NCBI GenBank assembly: GCA_964572855.1
Contig: CAZNGF010000090.1
Location: 1 to 7,063, forward strand
Length of the DNA stretch: 7,063 nt
Reading direction: 5' to 3'
Source: CAZNGF01 sp964572855
Lineage (GTDB): Bacteria > Bipolaricaulota > Bipolaricaulia > RBG-16-55-9 > JAJCYT01
The position numbers and the translations under genes were made by a program. Positions 1-5,540 of this stretch are shown here, in pieces (position 1 is the stretch's first letter; each line of letters opens with the position of its first letter). The notes beneath the pieces are model-generated. The model was not told where the DNA came from, ran no database searches, and saw only the letters and a program-made list of their open reading frames with translations.

Positions 1-14
1 TTCCCCGCCGTCGA

Positions 15-607
15 TCAGAGCCGGCTCCGCAGCAGCGCGCTGAACTCGTTGGCGCTGTAGGCCCACGTCGGTGCCCGGCCGCGCGGGGGGCGTTCGCGCG
101 CTGCCCGTATCCGGCCCCGGTCGAGTCGAACCCGCTCTCCTACCCGTTGGAGCAGGCCTTCCGCCTCGGCGTAGGCCAGAAAATCGCGCCAGCGGCACGC
201 GTAGGCCCGCTCGTCCAGCAAGCGCGTGTCGACCCGCAGCCCCCCGGCGGCCAGATCGCGCGCGTCGCGCCGGAGCCGTTGGCTCAGCGCGTCGACCGGG
301 AGGTCGCCCTCGCCGCGCTCGGCGGCCACGAAGGCGAGCCGGTCCACCGGCCCCGCGCGTTCGCCGGCGCGGTGCAGCAGCGGGGCCAGCAGCACGACGT
401 CGAAATCGCTCTTGTGGTTGGAGACGACCAGCGTGGCCGGCTCGTTGCCGAAGTGCTCGAACCCCGCGGGGCGCACCTCGAAACGCAGTCGGCCGGCCAG
501 CCAGAAGGCGTGGCTCAGCAGGGCGCGCAAGCCCCGCCCCCAGCGGGGCGGCTGCGGCGGGCGGTCGCCCCGGCCAGCAACAGCTCAAGCGCTTCCGGCG
601 AGATCAT
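15..607 (-). pseudogene. HX4D (PlsC-like) acyltransferase, frameshifted and internally deleted
   Basis: This is probably a remnant of a glycerolipid-type acyltransferase, which moves acyl groups onto glycerol-phosphate or a similar acceptor at the membrane. The frame read from a TTG at 530 gives 171 residues. NHKSDFD at residues 38-44 is the family's HX4D catalytic motif, preceded by the usual hydrophobic strand (ATLVVS). Residues about 100-141 (LLDERAY...WRDFLAY...LRLDRG type) and the C-terminal YSANE stretch resemble the distal end of long (roughly 400+ residue) acyltransferases, so the middle, including the glycine-rich substrate motif, seems lost near base 310-320. The best start is an ATG at 607-605 behind an AAGGGGGG Shine-Dalgarno sequence. 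It opens MISPEALELLLAGATA but stops about 30 codons on. One missing base (or two extra) between about 535 and 590 would join it to the long frame. The gene runs divergently from the glycosyltransferase at 684. The acyltransferase class is fairly sure; the extent of the deletion is inferred from memory of relatives. Confidence 0.6.
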
Positions 608-625
608 GGTCGCCCCCCTTGCGAC

Positions 626-655
626 TTGAACCGCGCCTCAATCATACACTAGAGT
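626..655 (+). promoter_or_regulatory. Weak candidate promoter for the glycosyltransferase remnant
   Basis: TTGAAC (626-631) and TAGAGT (650-655) are separated by 18 bases. They lie just upstream of a strong GGGGAGGGG ribosome-binding site (672-680) for the ATG at 684. The -10 match is poor, and the element overlaps the leftward promoter, so this is tentative. Confidence 0.25.
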
Positions 656-669
656 CTGTTGGCTGAGAA
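641..669 (-). promoter_or_regulatory. Candidate sigma-70-type promoter for the acyltransferase remnant
   Basis: On the minus strand a TATGAT -10 hexamer (641-646) lies 17 bases from a TTCTCA -35 hexamer (664-669). These match the consensus at 5/6 and 4/6. Transcription would start near 634, leaving a short leader before the Shine-Dalgarno sequence and ATG at 607. The position supports 607 rather than 530 as the original start. Confidence 0.45.
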
Positions 670-683
670 CCGGGGAGGGGAAC

Positions 684-1392
684 ATGCCCAAACGGGTGCT
701 GTTCGGGACGAGCTCCTGGGGCCTGGGCCACGCCACGCGCGACCTGTGTCTGCTGTGCGGCCTGCTGGAGGCGGGTTGCGACCTGACCGTCGTGGCCACG
801 GGCGACGCATTGCGCGTACTGCAGGACGAGCTGGGCGCGCGCGTCCGCTACCTGGACTGGCCCGATATGCCGACCTCGGTGGCGCGCACGAGCGCCGGGC
901 GCGGGCCCCGGACGTCGCGTCTTCATCTCGATCTCGGGCCCCGAGCCGCAGCGCACCCGCCTGGAGTCCCGCGTGCTGGCCCAACTCGACGCGCTCGAAG
1001 GGCGAATCCTGCTGGCGCTGGGCAAGCCGGGCGGGACCGTTCCGCCCGTGCCGGAAGGGGTCGAGGCGCACGCCTACCTGAACCGGACCGCGCAGGCCGA
1101 GGCCATGAACCGCGCGGCGCTGGTCGTGTGCCGCTCGGGCTACACGACGCTCATGGAGCTGGCCGAGCTGGGCAAGCCTGCGCTGTTGATCCCGACGCCG
1201 GGCCAGAGCGAGCAGACGTACCTGGCCCGCACGCTGCGCGAGCGGGGGTTGTTCCACGGCGTCGAGCAGAAGGCGCTGGATTTGAAGCGGGACGTGGCCC
1301 GCGCCCGCGGGCTCCCCGGCTACCAGCCCGCCCATCCCACGCACGAGTCGGTCGCGCGCTTTCTGGACGTGGTGTTGGGAGAGGTCGAGTAG
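684..1392 (+). pseudogene. MurG-like GT-B glycosyltransferase, internally deleted and frameshifted
   Basis: The gene starts at an ATG with a strong GGGGAGGGG Shine-Dalgarno sequence 3 bases upstream. The first 60-70 residues look like the N-terminal Rossmann half of a GT28/MurG-like transferase. They contain the FGTSSWGLGHATRD glycine-rich loop at about residues 8-20, then the VVATG strand. From about base 885-915 the coding continues in the next frame. VFISISGPEPQ (919-951) opens the C-terminal half, and CRSGYTTLMELAELGKP with the following PTPGQSEQ is the donor-sugar-nucleotide site of the family. That frame ends in TAG at 1390-1392. Together the halves make only about 235 residues, against about 340-380 for intact relatives, so roughly 130-150 residues seem absent at the junction, and the two halves are out of frame. 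The likely original role was transfer of a sugar from a nucleotide donor to a lipid or cell-envelope acceptor. The acceptor cannot be told. A GTG at 973 could start a C-terminal-only protein, but I see no good Shine-Dalgarno sequence for it. Confidence 0.65.
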
Positions 1393-1413
1393 AGTGGCGT
1401 GCCGTTGAAAACG

Positions 1414-1469
1414 AAAGCAACCCCCATCATCGAATCTCTTCAACCGAACGGACGATGGGGGCTGCTTTT
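1414..1469. terminator. Bidirectional rho-independent terminator between convergent genes
   Basis: The left arm 1414-1428 (AAAGCA, A, CCCCCATC) pairs with the right arm 1454-1468 (GATGGGGG, C, TGCTTT). This gives 8 bp, one A-C mismatch, then 6 bp, with a 25-base loop. On the plus strand the stem ends in TTTT (1466-1469). On the minus strand it runs into a T-rich stretch (TTTCGTTTT). It lies between the TAG at 1392 and the HU stop at 1473, so it can end both transcripts. Confidence 0.8.
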
Positions 1470-1472
1470 GGC

Positions 1473-1751
1473 TTACTTCTTGGAAACGGCTTCCTTGAAG
1501 GTCTTGCCGGCGCGGAACTTGGGCACGTACTTGGACGGTACCGTAAAGCGCTTGCCCGTGCGCGGGTTGATGCGCTGGGTGCTCTTCTGCTGGCGCGCCT
1601 CGAAGGTGCCAAAGCCCGTGAACGTGACCTTGTCCTTCTTCTTGGCCGCGCCCACGATCAGGTCGAGCGTGGTGTCGAGCGCGTCGCGCGCGTCCTTCTT
1701 GGACAGGCCGGTCTTCTTGGCTAGCTGGTCCACGAATTCCTTTTTGTTCAT
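1473..1751 (-). CDS. hup: HU-family DNA-binding protein
   Basis: This 92-residue protein has the standard length and layout of HU, the dimeric nucleoid protein that bends and compacts DNA. The N-terminal helices (MNKKEFVDQLAKKTGLSKKD) are followed by the GFGTFE turn at residues 46-51. The flexible DNA-binding arm then carries RINPRTGKRF at 60-69, including the conserved Pro that wedges between base pairs. The closing FRAGK motif is at 79-83. The ATG at 1751 follows a GGGAGG about 10 bases upstream, with a second GAGAGGG directly next to it. The gene stands alone: its own near-consensus promoter is at 1789-1817 and a strong terminator lies just past its TAA stop. It reads in the same direction as the phn operon, but the promoter and a hairpin at 1824 suggest separate transcription. 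HU is the clear choice over IHF, given the single gene copy and the HU-typical arm sequence. Confidence 0.97.
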   Translation of the reverse strand: MNKKEFVDQLAKKTGLSKKDARDALDTTLDLIVGAAKKKDKVTFTGFGTFEARQQKSTQRINPRTGKRFTVPSKYVPKFRAGKTFKEAVSKK

Positions 1752-1788
1752 CCCTCTCTATCCTCCCTTCCCTTTAAAGCTGTTGCGG

Positions 1789-1817
1789 ATTATAGCCCAT
1801 TGATCGTGGAAAGTCAA
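1789..1817 (-). promoter_or_regulatory. Near-consensus sigma-70-type promoter of the HU gene
   Basis: On the minus strand TTGACT (1812-1817) and a perfect TATAAT (1789-1794) are separated by exactly 17 bases. The start point would be near 1782, about 30 bases ahead of the HU ATG. This is the strongest promoter in the window and fits the abundance of HU. Confidence 0.9.
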
Positions 1818-1823
1818 GATGAC

Positions 1824-1842
1824 AAGGGGATAACAGCCCCTT
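1824..1842 (-). terminator. Possible weak terminator of the phn operon
   Basis: AAGGGG (1824-1829) and CCCCTT (1837-1842) form a 6-bp stem with a 7-base loop, 54 bases past the phnE stop codon and immediately upstream of the HU -35 box. There is no clean T-tract after it on the minus strand, so termination may be partial and some phn transcripts may read into the HU gene. Confidence 0.4.
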
Positions 1843-1895
1843 TTGACCGACACAGCGCACAGCAGAATCGGGCAGAAAGCCTATTTGAATCAGGT

Positions 1896-3425
1896 TTATC
1901 CTTCGATGATCTTGCGCCGAATCCAGCCGCTGCCGATGTCGATCAGGTTGACGAACACGATCACGATTAACAGCAGCGTCCCCAGGTCGTTGTAGCGGCC
2001 TAGGTTGGTGGCGTTGTAGATTACGGTGCCGATGCCGCCCGCGCCCACGATGCCCAGCACGCTGGCGGCGCGCACGTTGATCTCGAAGCGGTAGAGCGCG
2101 ATGGCGATGAACTCGGGGATGACCTGCGGCAGCACGGCGTAGCGAAAGCTCACGGTCCGACCCGAACCGATCGCGTTGAGCGCTTCGATGGGGCCGCGGT
2201 CGATGGTCTCGACGATCTCGTAGTTGAGGCGCGAGAGCATGCCGATGGAGTGAACACCCAGCGCCAGCACGCCGGGAAACGCCCCGGGCCCGTAGGAGGC
2301 GATGAACAGGATGGCCAGGATAAGCTCCGGGAAGGTGCGGATGATGTTGGGGATCTGCCGGAACAGGTAGACCAGCGGCTTGGGGAAGCCCAGGTTGCTG
2401 GCACACAGGAACCCGAGCGGGAACGCGAACACCATGCTGATGGTCGTGCCGATGAGCGCGATCTGGATGGACTCGAACATCTTGCCCACGCCGACGCCCA
2501 GGTTGCTCCAGTTGGGGTTGGCCATCGCGCTCAGGATGCGCCCGAGCTGGGCCATGCCGCGGCTGACGCGCTCGGGGTCGACCTGGATGCTGACCGCCGA
2601 CCAGACGATGCCCCCGACCACGACCACGCCCAGCGAAACCCTCCACCACGCGGGCAGGTCGCGCCCCTCGACCAGCGACTCGCGGAAGCGACCGCTGATG
2701 TAGTCGATCACGAACACGATCCCCAGCACGATGATGAGCGTGGTCATGACCTTGTCCCACCAGCCGAAGTCGATGTAGGTCTGCAGGATCTGACCGATGC
2801 CCCCGGCGCCCACGTAGCCCAGGATGGCCGCGATACGGACGTTGAGCTCGAACACGTAGAGCGTGTAGCTCAAAAACAGCGGCAGGATCTGCGGGATGAC
2901 CGCGTAGAAGATCATCGGGAAACGGCCGGCGCCCGTGGCCTCGACGGCCTCGATCGGGCCGCGGTCGATGTTGTCGGCGCTCTCGCTGGTCATCTTGGCG
3001 ATGATGCCGGCTGAAAACACTGCCAGCACAGGGATGCCGGCCACGGGGCCGATGCCGAAGGCGGCCACGAACAGCAGCGCGTACAGCAGGTCCGGGATCG
3101 AGCGGATCACGCCCATAATCGTGCGCATGGGGTAGTAGATCCAGGTCTCGCGCGTGACGCTGCGCGTCGAAAACACGATCAGCGGCAGCGAGAGCAACGC
3201 GCCCAGGAACGTCCCCAGGATCGACATGCGCAGCGTGTCGAGCAGCGGCTTCCAGATCTGGTTCAGCACGGACCAGTCCGGCGGCCACATGCGGTCGAGC
3301 TGCCCGAAGAACTTGTGCGCCTTGCCAAACAGCTCGGCGAAGCTGAACTCGACGTTGACCGCGGACCAGCCGTAGGCCGCGACCAGGAGCAACCCGATGA
3401 GGAGCCAGAAGAAGGCGCGCTTCAC
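1896..3425 (-). CDS. phnE: Phosphonate-type ABC transporter permease, two fused PhnE domains
   Basis: This inner-membrane permease forms the channel of a PhnCDE-type importer. At 509 residues it is about twice the length of E. coli-type PhnE because it holds two permease domains in tandem. An N-terminal membrane segment (about 5-22) leads into domain 1 (to about 250). A further membrane segment (about 263-281) leads into domain 2 (about 290-509). Each domain has the cytoplasmic EAA loop that docks onto the ATPase: RGPIEAVEATGAGR from about 155 and RGPIEALNAIGSGR from about 410. Each is followed by VIP or LP and, later, VGAGGIG (205-211 and 460-466). The matching motifs sit exactly 255 residues apart. 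One chain could therefore supply both halves of the translocation pore. The start is GTG at 3425-3423, overlapping the phnC stop by 4 bases (GTGA), which implies translational coupling. The substrate could be phosphonate, phosphite or phosphate esters. Confidence 0.93.
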   Translation of the reverse strand: MKRAFFWLLIGLLLVAAYGWSAVNVEFSFAELFGKAHKFFGQLDRMWPPDWSVLNQIWKPLLDTLRMSILGTFLGALLSLPLIVFSTRSVTRETWIYYPMRTIMGVIRSIPDLLYALLFVAAFGIGPVAGIPVLAVFSAGIIAKMTSESADNIDRGPIEAVEATGAGRFPMIFYAVIPQILPLFLSYTLYVFELNVRIAAILGYVGAGGIGQILQTYIDFGWWDKVMTTLIIVLGIVFVIDYISGRFRESLVEGRDLPAWWRVSLGVVVVGGIVWSAVSIQVDPERVSRGMAQLGRILSAMANPNWSNLGVGVGKMFESIQIALIGTTISMVFAFPLGFLCASNLGFPKPLVYLFRQIPNIIRTFPELILAILFIASYGPGAFPGVLALGVHSIGMLSRLNYEIVETIDRGPIEALNAIGSGRTVSFRYAVLPQVIPEFIAIALYRFEINVRAASVLGIVGAGGIGTVIYNATNLGRYNDLGTLLLIVIVFVNLIDIGSGWIRRKIIEG

Positions 3426-4222
3426 GGGGTGTCGCTCCGCTGGGAGACCTTGCGGTGCTCGTGCGTGCTGAGCGCGGCGCCGTAGATGGCCTCCTCGAAG
3501 GTGGCCTCGTCCAGTTGGTCGACGGGCTCGTCGAAGATGATGGTCGCGTCGCGGATGCCGACGATGCGGTCGCCGAAGGCGCGCGCCAGCACGGTGTCGT
3601 GCAGGTTGACGATGGTCGTGATGCCGGACTCCTCGTTGATCTGCTTCAGGTGTTCCAGCACGAGGCGCGCCGTGATCGGGTCGAGCGAGGCCACCGGCTC
3701 GTCGGCCAGGATCAATCGAGGTTCCTGGGCCAGCGCGCGCGCGATGCCCACGCGCTGCATCTGTCCGCCCGAGAGCTTGTCGCCGCGCTGTTTGGCCTTG
3801 CCCTGGATGCCTACGCGGTCGAGCGCGGCCAGCGCGACCTGCCGGTCCTCGGGGCGGAACATCCCGGTGAGCGCGCGCCAGTTGCCCGCCTTGGAGATGC
3901 GCCCGGCCAGCACGTTGCGCATCACCGAGGAGCGCTTGACCAGGTTGAACTCCTGAAAGATCATCCCGACCTGGGCGCGGATTTCGCGCACACGCGCGCG
4001 CGAGGCCTTGGCCACATCCTCGCCGTCGAACAGCACCCGGCCCTCGATCTTGGCGCCGGTGTACTCGATCAGGCGGTTGATGCAGCGCAGCAGCGTCGAC
4101 TTGCCCGCGCCGCTTACCCCCGCGATCACGACGAACTCGCCCTCGGTGATCTCCAGGTTGACGTGTTTGAGCGCTTGAACGCCGCTGGGGTAGGTCACCG
4201 AGACGTCTTCGAACTTAAGCAT
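3422..4222 (-). CDS. phnC: Phosphonate-type ABC transporter ATP-binding protein
   Basis: This is the cytoplasmic ATPase that powers the PhnCDE importer. At 266 residues it is normal for PhnC. All nucleotide-binding motifs are intact: Walker A GVSGAGKST at 35-43, the Q-loop glutamine at 90 (GMIFQEFNLV), the signature LSGGQ at 150-154, Walker B LILADEP at 170-176 with the catalytic Glu at 175, the D-loop SLDP at 179-182 and the switch His at 208. The FQEFNLVKR stretch and the ending GRI-type helix region are typical of the PhnC subfamily rather than of amino-acid or nitrate importers. The ATG at 4222 follows an AGGGGCGG Shine-Dalgarno sequence about 4-5 bases upstream. The gene lies 70 bases after phnD, with a strong hairpin in the gap, and overlaps phnE by 4 bases, so ATPase and permease are probably made in coupled amounts. 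Confidence 0.95.
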   Translation of the reverse strand: MLKFEDVSVTYPSGVQALKHVNLEITEGEFVVIAGVSGAGKSTLLRCINRLIEYTGAKIEGRVLFDGEDVAKASRARVREIRAQVGMIFQEFNLVKRSSVMRNVLAGRISKAGNWRALTGMFRPEDRQVALAALDRVGIQGKAKQRGDKLSGGQMQRVGIARALAQEPRLILADEPVASLDPITARLVLEHLKQINEESGITTIVNLHDTVLARAFGDRIVGIRDATIIFDEPVDQLDEATFEEAIYGAALSTHEHRKVSQRSDTP

Positions 4223-4243
4223 GTACCGCCCCTAAATCACGGG

Positions 4244-4268
4244 CGCGGGGGGAGGGTCTCCCCCCGCG
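4244..4268 (-). other. Strong intercistronic hairpin between phnD and phnC
   Basis: Positions 4244-4253 pair perfectly with 4259-4268, giving a 10-bp stem rich in G-C with a 5-base loop. It sits between the phnD stop (4293) and the phnC Shine-Dalgarno sequence. No T-tract follows in the direction of transcription, so it is not a standard terminator. Such hairpins after a binding-protein gene commonly protect the upstream mRNA from 3' decay, or cut downstream expression, so that more PhnD than PhnC/PhnE is made. That role is inferred here. Confidence 0.65.
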
Positions 4269-4292
4269 TCGCCGTGCGTTTTTACTTGGCGT

Positions 4293-5336
4293 TTACTGGT
4301 TCGAGCACTGCGCGATGATGGGCTCGATTTCCTCGATGGCCGCGCGGATCACGTCGAAGTCGGCGTTGGTGAGCTGGCCGTCCTCGCTGACGGGTACGAA
4401 CTCGGTGGCGTCCACCAGGTTGAAAATGAACTCGCTGCCCGCGCCCTTACTCAGGTTGACCAGCTCCTCCTTGATGGCCTGTTTCAGGTCCGGGGCCAGG
4501 TTGCCGGCCACCACCTGCGGGTCGTTGGGCACGAAGTCGGTGAAGCCGATGAGCGAGACCCGGGACGAGATCTCCTGGAACACGTCGAACTCGGTGCGGC
4601 CGGCGGCCTCGTCCACCGGGTCCAGGCCGGTGTCGTCCGAGCGCGAGATGAAGCCCGTGCGCACGTCGTCGAAGCCCCAGCCCACGTCGGCGTCGCCGTT
4701 CCACACCGCGCGGAACGAGCTGGAGTGGCCGCCGGCGAAGAAGGTCTGGAGGTTGGAGAACTCGCCCGGCAAGATGCCCAGCTGCTTGAGCTTGAGGCAC
4801 GGGAACAGGAAGCCGCTGGTCGAGCCCGGCGAGGTGTAGCTCATCGTGACGGATTCACCGTTTTGCACGTCGGTCACGAGGTTCTGGATGTTGGCGTAGT
4901 TCGTCTCGTTCTGCCGGGTCATGAGCTGGCCCTTGAACTTGAGGTTGCCGAAGCGCACCGAGGCCGTCACGATCTCGGCGCCGGACTCGCGCTCGGCGCG
5001 CACCGCGCTCAAGGGGCCCATGAAGCCCACGTGGATCTCGTCCGTGCCCAGCGCGGACACCGTGGCCTGCTCGCTGGTCAGCACGACAGCCGTGACCGTG
5101 TCGATCGCAAAGCCGCGCGCGCGCAGGGCCTCGCCCAGCAGGTCGCCGAACGGCTGCAGGTCGGGCAGCAGGATGTCGGGCTCGCGCGAGGGGATCATGG
5201 CCAGCACGAGCTCGCTGGGGACCACGCCCTCCTGAGCTTGGACCCGTTCGGCGCTGGGCGCAAACGCCAGCACCCCCATGACCAATAGCAGCACGCTGAC
5301 GACGAGCATCCGGCCGCTCGCTTGGAACAGACGCAT
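4293..5336 (-). CDS. phnD: Phosphonate-type ABC transporter substrate-binding protein
   Basis: This is the secreted or membrane-tethered receptor that captures the substrate and hands it to PhnE. It has 347 residues from the ATG at 5336-5334, chosen because AGGAGG lies 7 bases upstream; the reading frame stays open upstream but has no comparable site. A signal peptide is clear: Arg residues, then a hydrophobic core at about 11-25, and a probable signal peptidase I site VQA|QEG near residue 34. No lipobox cysteine is seen. The mature part fits the PhnD family: the opening strand LVLAMIPSREPD, then HVGFMGPLSAV (102-112), STSG (172-175) whose hydroxyls typically bind the phosphonate oxygens, GGHSSS (202-207) with the family His, and DADVGWGFDDV (215-225) in the second lobe. 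It is the first gene of phnD-phnC-phnE, with a promoter at 5436-5463. Substrate preference among alkylphosphonate, aminoethylphosphonate, phosphite and phosphate cannot be read reliably. Confidence 0.92.
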   Translation of the reverse strand: MRLFQASGRMLVVSVLLLVMGVLAFAPSAERVQAQEGVVPSELVLAMIPSREPDILLPDLQPFGDLLGEALRARGFAIDTVTAVVLTSEQATVSALGTDEIHVGFMGPLSAVRAERESGAEIVTASVRFGNLKFKGQLMTRQNETNYANIQNLVTDVQNGESVTMSYTSPGSTSGFLFPCLKLKQLGILPGEFSNLQTFFAGGHSSSFRAVWNGDADVGWGFDDVRTGFISRSDDTGLDPVDEAAGRTEFDVFQEISSRVSLIGFTDFVPNDPQVVAGNLAPDLKQAIKEELVNLSKGAGSEFIFNLVDATEFVPVSEDGQLTNADFDVIRAAIEEIEPIIAQCSNQ

Positions 5337-5360
5337 AACTGAACCTCCTAAAATTTTGTC

Positions 5361-5420
5361 GGGCCCCGCCTGTGGCGGGCCTTCCACGTCCGCCCCGCCC
5401 CGGAGCGTCGCCCCGCGACG
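5361..5420 (-). promoter_or_regulatory. Structured 5' leader of the phnDCE mRNA (two hairpins)
   Basis: Two stems lie between the promoter and the phnD ribosome-binding site. One pairs 5406-5411 with 5415-5420 (CGTCGC / GCGACG, 3-base loop). The other pairs 5365-5370 with 5374-5379, extended by 2 bp past a one-base bulge. The second is followed on the minus strand by ACAAAATTTT and then AGGAGG, so it sits just before the ribosome-binding site. Both could simply reflect high GC, or they could tune mRNA stability or early termination. They match no riboswitch class that I recognise. Confidence 0.35.
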
Positions 5421-5435
5421 GGCCTTCCTCCGTAA

Positions 5436-5463
5436 TGTATAAAACCTTTGGAGGCCGCGTCAA
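5436..5463 (-). promoter_or_regulatory. Promoter of the phnDCE operon
   Basis: On the minus strand TTGACG (5458-5463) and TATACA (5436-5441) are 16 bases apart, matching the consensus at 5/6 and 4/6. A shifted -10 reading (TACATT, 18-base spacing) is also possible. Transcription would begin near 5428, giving a leader of about 90 bases before phnD. I see no clear Pho-box-type direct repeat, though Pho boxes in this lineage may not follow the enterobacterial pattern. Confidence 0.65.
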
Positions 5464-5540
5464 CCCCTATGGACGGGAGCAAGCGACTAGGTTGGCGGCG
5501 GGGCGGGCTCTTTCCTGCCCTTCCGCAAGGCGAGACCTCG

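Noticed and set aside
973..1392. Independent 139-residue gene for the glycosyltransferase C-terminal half
   Set aside because: The matching frame extends further upstream with family-like sequence (VFISISGPEPQ), and no Shine-Dalgarno sequence precedes the GTG. It reads better as the tail of a broken gene.
1774..3288. A 504-codon minus-strand frame overlapping phnE
   Set aside because: It is rich in Arg/His/Asp with no membrane pattern or motif. It is a frame-shifted shadow of phnE, which has clear permease domains.
3455..4318. A 287-codon plus-strand frame opposite phnC
   Set aside because: It is antisense to an intact ATPase with all motifs, and its own sequence shows no recognisable domain.
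4293..5387. Longer phnD starting upstream at 5387
   Set aside because: The extra 17 residues (Pro/Gly-rich) would precede a normal signal peptide and cross a leader hairpin, while the ATG at 5336 has a perfect AGGAGG.
5500..5530. Possible terminator after the lamin-tail gene (GGGC...GCCC stem)
   Set aside because: Only 4 bp of pairing and no T-tract; not distinguishable from background in GC-rich DNA.
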